A DNA stretch of 64,000 nucleotides from Paenibacillus sp. BIHB 4019 (lineage in GTDB: Bacteria > Bacillota > Bacilli > Paenibacillales > Paenibacillaceae): the NCBI RefSeq assembly GCF_002741035.1, contig NZ_CP016808.1:7154001-7218000 (forward strand), in the 5' to 3' direction. Of this stretch, positions 53,935 through 60,388 are shown piece by piece (position 1 is the first letter of the stretch; each line of letters starts with the position of its first letter). Position numbers and translations under genes: made by a program. The notes below the pieces were generated by a model, which saw nothing but the letters and a program-made list of their open reading frames with translations, had not been told where the DNA came from and ran no database searches.

Positions 53935-55353
53935 CTATATAGATAATGTGCCGAATGAATATCCTGAATCTGTTTCCACCTCAGCATAGGCCAAAACAAA
54001 AGCGTCGGCTCTGTCCGGAGACTGTAGCCCACGCTTCTTCATGTCCTCTTTACGCTCAAGGTATATCTTGCCGTTGCTGTTCATGCGCCACTTGCGCGTG
54101 GAGAGCTGAGCAATTAGCTTTTCATCGTCCGGCAGCTCCAGCACTCCGGGAACGCCAAGAATGAAATTACTCATATTCTCCTCAAGCAGCGATTTAATGC
54201 AGCCCCACATTTCAGAGCCTAGATTACCGTAATGCTCATCGCTTGCCGATGATCCATTATTTACTGGGACAATGATATAACCCAATTGGCGCTCCTCATT
54301 AATTTCTCGCAGCCGATCCGTTACAGCTCCACCTATGCCGCTATCGTCAATCCGTATCTCTACCTCATATATCTCAGGTCGTTCGGCTCGTGCCTCATCG
54401 ATCAGGCGTAATATCCAACCTGTCGTTTGCATTGTGTCCTGTTTGTGATGATGACGTTCAATTACCGTCTTGCCGCCGATCCTGCCGTAAATGGATGTTT
54501 CATCGTCTCCGAAGCGAGCAATGTCCGCGCCTACTATCAGCCTGGTACCTACTGGCTGCAATCGAACATCATTCTTCGCAAATTCAGCAGCCTCCAACGC
54601 TATGAACGAATTGGACTCACCTCTGGGAAACTCCCCGTCCACCCTTACACGAATAACGTCGCTGTCCTTGCCGTACTTGCTTTCCAGCATTGCAATGTTG
54701 CGCCTGCTCGTCCGCTTACTATCTCGGCTGGATACTCGCCGCGAACGGTAATTCTCGCGATCCTTGTTGTGCGAATCGTAAAACACCCCTGATGTACGTG
54801 TCGGGTTACCGCACATAACAAGCTTGTTCTCGTCACCTGACAGCGTACCAAGGATAGCTTCCATTATCCTATCCTCTACACCTGATGCTTCATCAACGAT
54901 GAACAACATGTAGTCTTCATGAAAGCCCTGCATGTTCTCCGGCTTCGTCGCCGTCCGGGCCGTTGCGAACCAGCGCTCTTCCTGCCCAATCATGTATATC
55001 TTCGTTTTCGTCCACTTAAGCAATTGCTTCACCTTGGAACCTTCAAGCCACTTGGCAATCTCGGCCCAAAGTACATCATGCAGCTGCTGGCGCGTCGGAG
55101 CTGTACAAATCACTTTAGGATTTGGTCGGCAGCACAAAAACCATATTACGAGTGCAGACTCAAACGCCGTCTTGCCGACGCCTTGCCCTGAACGGATAGT
55201 GGTCAAAGGCACCTCGGCAACATCCATCATGGCCGTTCGCTGCCAATCATCCGGGTCAAACTCAAGCATATCTTCCGCGAAGGCCACCGGATCATCCCAG
55301 TATAGGTCGATGAGCTCGACCAGCGTTGAAACAACGTTATACGGTTTACTCAT
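53935..55353 (-). CDS. Terminase large subunit
   Basis: This packaging motor has 472 residues. The ATPase domain has Walker A RSGQGVGKTAF, followed by a Walker B hydrophobic strand ending in VDEASGV. The C-terminal nuclease domain has Asp positions in GADIARFGDDET and RIDDSGIGGAV and the SPDRADAFVLAYA segment. Its ATG overlaps the small terminase stop by 4 nt. It is followed by the portal gene. Confidence 0.95.
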   Translation of the reverse strand: MSKPYNVVSTLVELIDLYWDDPVAFAEDMLEFDPDDWQRTAMMDVAEVPLTTIRSGQGVGKTAFESALVIWFLCCRPNPKVICTAPTRQQLHDVLWAEIAKWLEGSKVKQLLKWTKTKIYMIGQEERWFATARTATKPENMQGFHEDYMLFIVDEASGVEDRIMEAILGTLSGDENKLVMCGNPTRTSGVFYDSHNKDRENYRSRRVSSRDSKRTSRRNIAMLESKYGKDSDVIRVRVDGEFPRGESNSFIALEAAEFAKNDVRLQPVGTRLIVGADIARFGDDETSIYGRIGGKTVIERHHHKQDTMQTTGWILRLIDEARAERPEIYEVEIRIDDSGIGGAVTDRLREINEERQLGYIIVPVNNGSSASDEHYGNLGSEMWGCIKSLLEENMSNFILGVPGVLELPDDEKLIAQLSTRKWRMNSNGKIYLERKEDMKKRGLQSPDRADAFVLAYAEVETDSGYSFGTLSI

Positions 55354-56093
55354 ACGCCTTTAACCTTTTCTTTCCGCTTCTCAGCAGCTTGCTTCAAAGC
55401 TGCTACCCAATCTTCAGCTTCCGATTTCTTGCCGCCGCCTTTCAGCTTCTCGGCTTCTGCTTTAGTCCGATCAAGCTGAGCATGCATAAGCTCCAGCTTC
55501 GCCCGACGCTCATCATTCTCAGGAGCAGCAGACAAGAATTGCTTTATGGCGCTCCGCAGCTCACGCATAACCAACACATCTGCCTTCGATGCATTCGCAT
55601 GCTTGTCGTGTGCGAATTGAAGCTCCCATTCTTTTTCCGTTCCAAACTGGCCCGGCTTCTTCTTTTTCAGCACCTTTGTCATGTCGTCCTTATCGGTGAC
55701 ATGCGTAATTTGCTGACCGTGCAGCAGCTTGGCTTGAAGTATAACGATATTACTCCAAATCATTTCGAGTGGGTCAGCATCCTCTATCTCCTTCGCGATC
55801 TGCAAAACCGCCTCTGGAAGATACTTCGCATAATATCCATGCTTCAAAGCATAGTCGTTGCCCTCTGGCCCTCCTGGGCCGCCGCTGTTTCCGACTGCGT
55901 TCTTATTCCCTGGCTGCCCGCCCCGCTTCCGCTTGACAGGTATCTCATCCCATTTATCGCTAAACTTCCACTTCCGCACCAATGACGCGCTGATGCCCAA
56001 TTCTTCCGCAATATCAGTCAGCTTCCGCTCACGACCGCTTTTAATCCATAGCCTCAATGCCGCCTCGCGGTTTGTACTACGCTCCCTTGCCAT
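55350..56093 (-). CDS. Terminase small subunit (PBSX-type)
   Basis: This 247-residue DNA-recognition subunit has an N-terminal helix-turn-helix (LTDIAEELGISASLVRKWK), a Gly/Asn/Lys-rich linker GGQPGNKNAVGNSGGPGGP typical of PBSX/phBC6A51-type small terminases, and a Lys/Glu-rich C-terminus. It would bind the packaging site, often located near its own gene. GGTGGG precedes the ATG. It heads the late gene order. Confidence 0.9.
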   Translation of the reverse strand: MARERSTNREAALRLWIKSGRERKLTDIAEELGISASLVRKWKFSDKWDEIPVKRKRGGQPGNKNAVGNSGGPGGPEGNDYALKHGYYAKYLPEAVLQIAKEIEDADPLEMIWSNIVILQAKLLHGQQITHVTDKDDMTKVLKKKKPGQFGTEKEWELQFAHDKHANASKADVLVMRELRSAIKQFLSAAPENDERRAKLELMHAQLDRTKAEAEKLKGGGKKSEAEDWVAALKQAAEKRKEKVKGV

Positions 56094-56260
56094 TACATCT
56101 CACCCACCTCATTTTCCTATTCGTGTTGGATGGAACGCTCCACGCTCAATGGTAACGCTTTTGACGCGCTATTCTTGCTTATGCTCGTTAACGGCGAACC
56201 ACTGAATGAAGCTCCTCTTCTCCTAATATCTGTCTCTAGGGTGTATCATAACTGTAATTC

Positions 56261-56332
56261 TGTTACACTCGCCAAATCATACTTTTCCAGTAAAATCAAG
56301 CTTTTTCACCACTCGGAATGTTGAGTGTAACA
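56261..56332. promoter_or_regulatory. Spaced inverted repeat in the gap before small terminase
   Basis: TGTTACACTC (56261-56270) and GAGTGTAACA (56323-56332) form a perfect 10-bp inverted repeat 52 nt apart in the 56094-56332 gap. A poor sigma-A-like TATGAT lies near 56249 on the minus strand with only a long-spaced TTGGCG. The gap could hold the late promoter, an activator site or the packaging site; nothing decides between them. Confidence 0.4.
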
Positions 56333-56926
56333 TCAGCCTATTTGTGTTAAACTCAACGCCTGAATTGACTCGTCCATCTCATCTTGCGTGAGCCCGATAT
56401 ACAACAAAGTCGTTGTCATATCCTCATGTCCAAACATTTTCATTAGTAACGCTAAATTGCGCGGATTCTCGGTATACATATGATAACCCCATGTCTTTCT
56501 GAGGCTGTGTGTTCCAATTTCCTTCAAGCCAAATCTGGCTGCTGCATCTCTTATCATTCGATAAGCCGTTACACGATCAATAGGTTCACCAGCTGCCCCA
56601 GTCAGTTTCTTACGCTGGCGACTTGGGAACAAATACTCGTCGTCGTCTTTACTAGCAATGTAACGCATCAAGTCATCGCGAATTACATGATGAATAATAA
56701 ACTTCTGCCGCTTCCGTTTCTTTCTCCTATTCTTCGTCTTTTCGGCAACGAAATTGACATGCTCATCTCTAACGTCGCCAACCTTAAGCTTTAATAGGTC
56801 GGAAACGCGAAGGCCGCTGTGAATACCCATCATGAAAAATATATAATTCCTCTGACTGGATGCTTTGAAATAATTAATCATGCCGTTCAGGATCGTTTTG
56901 TCCCTTATTGGCTGTACCTCTTCCAT
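56333..56926 (-). CDS. Tyrosine recombinase, catalytic domain only
   Basis: From ATG 56926 (GAGGTGG upstream) this encodes 197 residues of the tyrosine recombinase core. Arg is in SGLRVSDLLKL, Lys in the basic KTKNRRKKRKR hairpin, His-x-x-Arg in GTHSLRKTWGYH, His in MFGHEDMTTT and Tyr in LLYIGL. The N-terminal core-binding (SAM-like) domain and arm-binding domain are absent, and the gene is far from the tRNA, so it is unlikely to be the integrase. A role in dimer resolution or a regulatory inversion is possible. Confidence 0.85.
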   Translation of the reverse strand: MEEVQPIRDKTILNGMINYFKASSQRNYIFFMMGIHSGLRVSDLLKLKVGDVRDEHVNFVAEKTKNRRKKRKRQKFIIHHVIRDDLMRYIASKDDDEYLFPSRQRKKLTGAAGEPIDRVTAYRMIRDAAARFGLKEIGTHSLRKTWGYHMYTENPRNLALLMKMFGHEDMTTTLLYIGLTQDEMDESIQALSLTQIG

Positions 56927-56950
56927 TACCACCACCTCGCAATATGAAAT

Positions 56951-56978
56951 AAAAAAAAGACTCTCATTTACGAGAGTC
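56951..56978 (-). terminator. Strong terminator after the Cas8c-like gene
   Basis: GACTCTC stem (56959-56965 with 56972-56978), loop of six, followed by eight U on the minus strand. It overlaps the stop codon at 56964 and separates the accessory gene pair from the recombinase. Confidence 0.93.
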
Positions 56979-57470
56979 CCTGAATTTTTCAATCTGATAT
57001 TTGTACCACAACGGGCCGCTGGCTAACACATAAACAGGCTTAGGAGCCATATCTTCCGGCCAGCCTTTTTCTTCAGCTCGTTTCAGATAAGTATTCAACA
57101 TTGATCTATTGGTATTGTAGTCCCAGCCCATTAATTCATATGCCTCTTTGTATCCGACTATGGACAATGTTTCTTTCTGACCGTAGTAGTAGGCCAAATA
57201 GTTATTGTCAAGGGGCTTATTGTTGAAATCCTCTATATCAAGCTGGGCCATTAATTCACCAAACATATCAAGCAGAGCAAGCTCCTCTTCTTTAAAATTA
57301 TGAGTGTAATTGAATAGCTTCTCATGAATAATTGTGATGTACTTTGCAGGATTTCGTTTCAGTTTATCCAAGAACTCACTGGCGATGGAAGGATCATTTC
57401 TTCTAAACACCCGTTCTCCTAAAACAGTGGCTATTGCAATAAGGCGACCGAAAATCATCTCACGATTCAT
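56964..57470 (-). CDS. Phage protein: Cas8c (Csd1) C-terminal-like domain fused to an AlpA/MerR-like DNA-binding tail
   Basis: From ATG 57470 (GAGGAGG 10 nt upstream) this gives 168 residues. Residues about 1-105 resemble, from memory, the C-terminal Cas11c-like region of type I-C Cas8c: a start like REMIFGRLIAIATVLGERVF, a Pro-Ser-Ile-Ala helix with NPAKYITIIHEKLFNY, and a DNNYLAYYYGQKETL end where Cas8c has an ALGYYHQRQ-type string. Residues about 106-168 look like an AlpA/MerR helix-turn-helix (VYVLASGPLWYKYQIEKF). There is no other cas gene in view. The domain match is moderately sure; function (anti-CRISPR or regulator) is unknown. Confidence 0.6.
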   Translation of the reverse strand: MNREMIFGRLIAIATVLGERVFRRNDPSIASEFLDKLKRNPAKYITIIHEKLFNYTHNFKEEELALLDMFGELMAQLDIEDFNNKPLDNNYLAYYYGQKETLSIVGYKEAYELMGWDYNTNRSMLNTYLKRAEEKGWPEDMAPKPVYVLASGPLWYKYQIEKFRDSRK

Positions 57471-57763
57471 TACGCTGTAACCTCCTCGCAAATCACGAAG
57501 TGAAACCGTGAGGAGGAATCTTCAAGAACCGGCTTACCTTTATAAATGTCAAGCTCGAACGGCTTACCCTTTGCATCATACCATTTAAGTTCGCCCGCAA
57601 GGTTTTCTGATAATTCAAAGCCTTCAGGAATGAAGTATTCCGCGCCTTCGTCACAATCCATGAATCCGTAACTGCCGCAAAACTCCGTGGAATACCCAAC
57701 CTCGTTCGTCAGCCCTGGCGTGTGATTAATGTTTATCCATTTATAAAGAGTTACTTTTTCCAT
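57470..57763 (-). CDS. Phage accessory protein of unknown function (97 aa)
   Basis: From ATG 57763 (AAAGGATG upstream) this gives 97 residues; a 20-codon extension lies in the promoter and is rejected. The protein is acidic with many aromatic residues (FCGSYGFMDCDEGAEYF) and probably beta-rich. There is no known motif. It shares one nucleotide with the next gene's ATG (TAATG), so the two are coupled. It is first in a two-gene unit with its own promoter and terminator. Confidence 0.75.
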   Translation of the reverse strand: MEKVTLYKWININHTPGLTNEVGYSTEFCGSYGFMDCDEGAEYFIPEGFELSENLAGELKWYDAKGKPFELDIYKGKPVLEDSSSRFHFVICEEVTA

Positions 57764-57777
57764 GAAAACCATCCTTT

Positions 57778-57830
57778 CAATGTGTTTTACTTGTTGAATA
57801 AAGTATAACACATTGTTGTACAAACGTCAA
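57778..57830 (-). promoter_or_regulatory. Consensus sigma-A promoter with palindromic operator
   Basis: Minus strand -35 TTGACG (57825-57830), 17-nt spacer, -10 TATACT (57802-57807). The 9-bp inverted repeat CAATGTGTT (57778-57786) / AACACATTG (57807-57815) spans the -10 and start point, and a GTTTGTACAAC palindrome lies next to the -35. This looks like a repressor-controlled promoter for the 97-residue/Cas8c-like gene pair. Confidence 0.8.
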
Positions 57831-57868
57831 CAAAAGAGAAGGTTTCATTTTTCCAATCGTTTGGGATT

Positions 57869-57958
57869 TTAACGCCATTTTCGGCGCTCTAATCTGTTAC
57901 GTGGAGCTGCTGCTTGCGGTGCTAACTTAGCTGCCAGCCATTCTAGCCATTTTCCCAT
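57869..57958 (-). CDS. Small basic amphipathic peptide (29 aa)
   Basis: ATG 57958 has AAGGAGGGG 7 nt upstream. The peptide has a Trp/Leu/Ala amphipathic start (GKWLEWLAAKLAPQ) and an Arg/Lys-rich end. It overlaps the end of the cysteine-rich gene in another frame. Its ribosome-binding site is good, but so short a gene is uncertain. An open frame extends upstream of 57958 without a site. Membrane interaction is possible from its amphipathicity. Confidence 0.45.
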   Translation of the reverse strand: MGKWLEWLAAKLAPQAAAPRNRLERRKWR

Positions 57959-58097
57959 CGACTTTCCCCTCCTTCGCACATTTAGGAATGGAGCAAAATT
58001 GTTTCGCTCCATCAAACCTGCCCCATGGGCAGCCCCGGCATTGAGCCGGTTGCAGCTTATCATTTATCGCCGTCGGCAACTTGCGCGTATACCTCAA
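57927..58097 (-). CDS. Small cysteine-rich phage protein (56 aa)
   Basis: TTG 58097 has GGGAGG 8 nt upstream and opens a 56-codon frame. It contains QCRGCPWGRF and QFCSIPKCAKEG, a C-x2-C…C-x4-C pattern that may bind zinc. A terminator lies just upstream in the mRNA, so the gene sits on its own transcript or depends on readthrough. The longer in-frame form runs through the terminator and is rejected. Function unknown. Confidence 0.6.
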   Translation of the reverse strand: MRYTRKLPTAINDKLQPAQCRGCPWGRFDGAKQFCSIPKCAKEGKVDGKMARMAGS

Positions 58098-58119
58098 CCG
58101 GCTCGCCTCCCTTCTATAT

Positions 58120-58143
58120 AAAAAAGAGCCGCCGAAGCGACTC
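58120..58143 (-). terminator. UUCG-loop terminator
   Basis: GAGTCGC-TTCG-GCGGCTC (58126-58143) with UUUUUUAUAU on the minus strand is a very stable hairpin. A 10-codon frame with AAAGGA in front runs through it (ATG near 58146), so attenuation by a leader peptide is conceivable but unproven. Confidence 0.88.
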
Positions 58144-58306
58144 CATAATTGTCCTTTCGTCAGCTGGTCGGGACACAATGATCCGGCCAACTGAACAAGG
58201 GACAAGTCAACCTTGTTTATAGGGTTTCCAACCCCACCTCTTCTCCACACGTTCGACGATTAACGTCTAAGGCTAAACAGCCCACCGCATGGCCGAGTCC
58301 TGCAAC

Positions 58307-58373
58307 AAAAAAAGATAAGGGATACAGCAGGAGTCTCCCGAGCTTTCGCTCTATTGACTCTACTGTATCCCTT
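58307..58373 (-). terminator. Terminator after the ArpU-like gene
   Basis: An outer 11-bp stem (58317-58327 with 58363-58373) with an inner GAGCGAAAGCTC hairpin is followed by seven U (58307-58313) on the minus strand, about 40 nt past the stop. Between here and 58144 I see no gene. Confidence 0.85.
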
Positions 58374-58414
58374 GTGGCGTTTTTTCGTAGCGGCAGGATA
58401 ACGGCATTCCACCG

Positions 58415-58813
58415 TCATTTTACCGTCATTATTTTGAGCGATTCTGCTACAGACTCTATTCCCTTCTGGAGCTTCCGCTCTACGGTTCGATCATCCATCA
58501 TTTCAGCAAAATGATCCACCGTTACTGCATGCTTATTCCCTTCGACATATCGATACTTTATTATCTCTTTCACTTCTACGTCAATAATAAGATTTATTGC
58601 GCTGCTTAAATCCAGTGCTCTATTTTTAAGTTGATCGTATACAGCGCTCTGTTGAATCGAAAGTGTCTCCAAGCCGCGACGCTCAAATTCAGCAATCACG
58701 GCTTGGCACTTATGATACTGATTGAGTCGCTTTTTCGCCTCCTGGATATCTTCCTTTGAAGCGCTAGGAAACAACTCTAATTGCTCACCTTTATCTAGTT
58801 CCAAAGCCATCAT
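58415..58813 (-). CDS. ArpU/RinA-like late transcription regulator
   Basis: From ATG 58813 (AGGGG 8 nt upstream) this gives 132 residues. The N-terminal half is helical with a Lys/Gln-rich coiled coil; the C-terminus reads EIIKYRYVEGNKHAVTVDHF then DDRTVERKLQKGIESVAES, like the sigma-factor-like HTH end of ArpU-type proteins. Those proteins switch on phage late genes. It lies at the edge of the late region, immediately before a strong terminator, as these regulators usually do. Family from memory, moderately sure. Confidence 0.72.
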   Translation of the reverse strand: MMALELDKGEQLELFPSASKEDIQEAKKRLNQYHKCQAVIAEFERRGLETLSIQQSAVYDQLKNRALDLSSAINLIIDVEVKEIIKYRYVEGNKHAVTVDHFAEMMDDRTVERKLQKGIESVAESLKIMTVK

Positions 58814-58832
58814 GCCTCTCACCCCTAAATGT

Positions 58833-58917
58833 GCTATAATGATTTTAGGTAGTGAGATTACCGCTTAAGCCCCTTTAACCACGTTCCCCAACGATTCGTA
58901 AAGGGGCTTTTTTGCGT
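58833..58917 (+). ncRNA. Candidate plus-strand small RNA (extended -10 to terminator)
   Basis: A plus-strand extended -10 TGCTATAAT (58832-58840) would start RNA near 58847. About 20 nt later comes an 11-bp perfect stem (58867-58877 with 58899-58909), loop 21, followed by UUUUUU. The product, about 65-70 nt, would be antisense to the leader and a 48-codon gene of the minus strand. No -35 is seen. Confidence 0.4.
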
Positions 58918-59011
58918 CCAATTCCAAATTTCCGATTTTTCCATCAAGCTGAATCAGCAGATTATTCAATTGCTCTAGCTGCTGGTGGATCGACGCTGTA
59001 CTCTCTCTCAA
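58865..59011 (-). CDS. Small coiled-coil phage protein (48 aa)
   Basis: TTG 59011 opens a 48-codon frame 8 nt after the preceding gene's stop, with AAGGGTAGGG upstream. The peptide is helical with Leu heptads (IHQQLEQLNNLLIQLDGK) and a C-terminal Lys/Gly part. Its 3' end overlaps a plus-strand terminator-like hairpin. The reading frame, tight spacing and heptad pattern support it, but it is short and has a TTG start. Confidence 0.5.
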   Translation of the reverse strand: MRESTASIHQQLEQLNNLLIQLDGKIGNLELDAKKPLYESLGNVVKGA

Positions 59012-59019
59012 TTTACGCC

Positions 59020-59232
59020 CTACCCTTCTACCCGTTTTAAAAACTCCGTTGCAAATCCACCACTGAATCCTTCCAGCTTAATAACTTCCGATCCACATAA
59101 ATCCCAAGGTTCGGAGCATGTAGTCCATACCCTATCGGCATATTGTGGCCTACGCGCTTCATAGCAAGAGTGCATAACTACCTGTTCACCTGGTTTAAGC
59201 CCACTCTTTTTCAACTTCGGTTGTTTTCTCAT
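59020..59232 (-). CDS. Conserved small phage protein (70 aa)
   Basis: From ATG 59232 (AGGGAG 9 nt upstream) this gives 70 residues. The sequence EQVVMHSCYEAR, VWTTCSEPWDLC and EVIKLEGFSGGFATEFL looks like a small protein often seen in Firmicute phage early/middle regions, as I recall; it has no assigned function. Three Cys could bind metal. It lies 24 nt before the next gene on the left and is part of a run of small genes. Confidence 0.75.
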   Translation of the reverse strand: MRKQPKLKKSGLKPGEQVVMHSCYEARRPQYADRVWTTCSEPWDLCGSEVIKLEGFSGGFATEFLKRVEG

Positions 59233-59256
59233 TTCACACATCTCCCTTACTATTTT

Positions 59257-59490
59257 TTAGCCCCAATGTCCATGACGCTTTAATATCTCCACAATCTCCG
59301 CTGCATACGATTCGTCCGTATTTATGACAATGTAACTGTTGTTGCTAGCTGGTGCCTTACCCTCCTCGATGCGCCGACTATCAATCGTCGCTCCGATGAC
59401 TCCGATCTGCGCTCGTTGGGTAGCAGACAAGTAGGACTCCACATCCTCGATTTTATGCACAATGTATTTACGCTGCATTCCTTTAATCAT
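59257..59490 (-). CDS. Phage protein of unknown function (77 aa)
   Basis: This 77-residue alpha/beta protein starts at ATG 59490 (GGGGG 7 nt upstream). It has VHKIEDVESYLSA, then the strand NSYIVINTDESYAAEIV and helix EILKRHGHWG. I recognise no family. The divergent gap to its right (59491-59626) holds the promoter region shared with the plus-strand peptide gene, including a GAATTGAATAATTC palindrome. Confidence 0.7.
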   Translation of the reverse strand: MIKGMQRKYIVHKIEDVESYLSATQRAQIGVIGATIDSRRIEEGKAPASNNSYIVINTDESYAAEIVEILKRHGHWG

Positions 59491-59626
59491 GTTATTTCCC
59501 CCATGTAATTGATTATTTATTGATGCTGTATCCTGCTCTACCCCTCTTATGAATTGAATAATTCAGCAGTAATGATAACTATAATTTAAGGTGCAAAAAT
59601 TTTTTTGGTAGAAAGGAGGGGTTCTC

Positions 59627-59755
59627 ATGAATTGGATAAAGAAAATCTTGAAAAACAATAGTTATAGGAAAGCTATTATCCGTAAGGTTGTCTTGGGCAT
59701 CATAATTTCAATTATTGGAAAGTTTCTGTCTGATTTTCTTAGTGGGCTGCTGTAA
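59627..59755 (+). CDS. Plus-strand small cationic membrane peptide (42 aa)
   Basis: The only plus-strand gene in the prophage part of the window. ATG 59627 has AAAGGAGGGG 6 nt upstream, stronger than most sites nearby, and a TATAAT at 59580-59585. The product has a Lys/Asn/Arg-rich start (NWIKKILKNNSYRKAIIRK) and a hydrophobic helix (VVLGIIISIIGKFLSDFL). A GGCTGC…GCAGCC hairpin at the stop may end the RNA. The layout suggests a type I toxin, a holin-like or bacteriocin-like peptide, or an inhibitor of superinfection. No family is recognised. Confidence 0.7.
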   Translation: MNWIKKILKNNSYRKAIIRKVVLGIIISIIGKFLSDFLSGLL

Positions 59756-59783
59756 TGCAGCCTTCCTTTAAGTTATTCAATAT

Positions 59784-60140
59784 TCAAACGCTGTTCGCAA
59801 GATTTACCCATATAACCGCACCTTGAGGATGGATGTATGGTATCGGTTCTGGGTAGATTACCGGATTCGTTAACACCCAAGCTTTCATCTCGTGAGCACC
59901 GACTATGCTGTCTGGCTTTTGACCTACTTGGATACAATGCTTATTACGACTGTTCATGTATGTTGCAAGGGTTACATCCAAACAATCCACTAGTTCCACG
60001 GTGCCGAATATTTGACCACTACCGCTCTTGATAATAGCGATTGTTCCGCGTATATGCGTCCTACGGCTACGTATTTCCCACGTCTTTGCACCAGACAGGA
60101 TTAGGTCAGCCCATTTGGGTTTGATGATGAGTCCTTTCAT
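59784..60140 (-). CDS. ASCH-domain protein
   Basis: This 118-residue protein has the ASCH motif GAKTWEIRSR near residues 17-26, on the PUA-like fold, with YPEPIPYIHPQGAVIWV at the end. ASCH domains bind RNA or modified nucleotides and several are nucleases or deaminase-like; the activity here is unknown. GAAGGAGG lies upstream of the ATG. It lies between the ParR-like gene and the plus-strand peptide gene. Confidence 0.87.
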   Translation of the reverse strand: MKGLIIKPKWADLILSGAKTWEIRSRRTHIRGTIAIIKSGSGQIFGTVELVDCLDVTLATYMNSRNKHCIQVGQKPDSIVGAHEMKAWVLTNPVIYPEPIPYIHPQGAVIWVNLANSV

Positions 60141-60154
60141 TCCGCTTCCTCCTT

Positions 60155-60388
60155 CTAGATGAATCCTCCCACGCTATTACTGATAACCTGCTTGTCCGTT
60201 TTATCCTCTTCCAGCACGACGGCCGGAGCTGCCTGCATTACCGGCTGATGGATATTTAAACGGTCCCGATCTATAAGACGTCTTACATACTCGCTAAAAC
60301 TGGCCCGCTTTCCCGCATGATCCAGCATCAATACATGATCTGGGTCATTCAAATTAAACTGCACACTTTTATTGATTGTCTTACTCAC
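60155..60388 (-). CDS. ParR-like ribbon-helix-helix adaptor
   Basis: From GTG 60388 (AAAGGAGG 6 nt upstream) this gives 77 residues; a TTG six codons earlier is within that site. N-terminal part is ribbon-helix-helix-like (KSVQFNLNDPDHVL then SFSEYVRRLIDRDR), the tail is acidic and flexible. It overlaps the ParM-like stop by 8 nt. In plasmid segregation ParR binds a repeat-rich parC and caps ParM filaments. The role is deduced from position and fold. Confidence 0.7.
   Translation of the reverse strand: MSKTINKSVQFNLNDPDHVLMLDHAGKRASFSEYVRRLIDRDRLNIHQPVMQAAPAVVLEEDKTDKQVISNSVGGFI

Noticed and set aside
57959..58063. 35-codon N-terminal extension of the 29-residue peptide
   Set aside because: No ribosome-binding site, and it overlaps the better supported Cys-rich frame; ATG 57958 has AAGGAGGGG.
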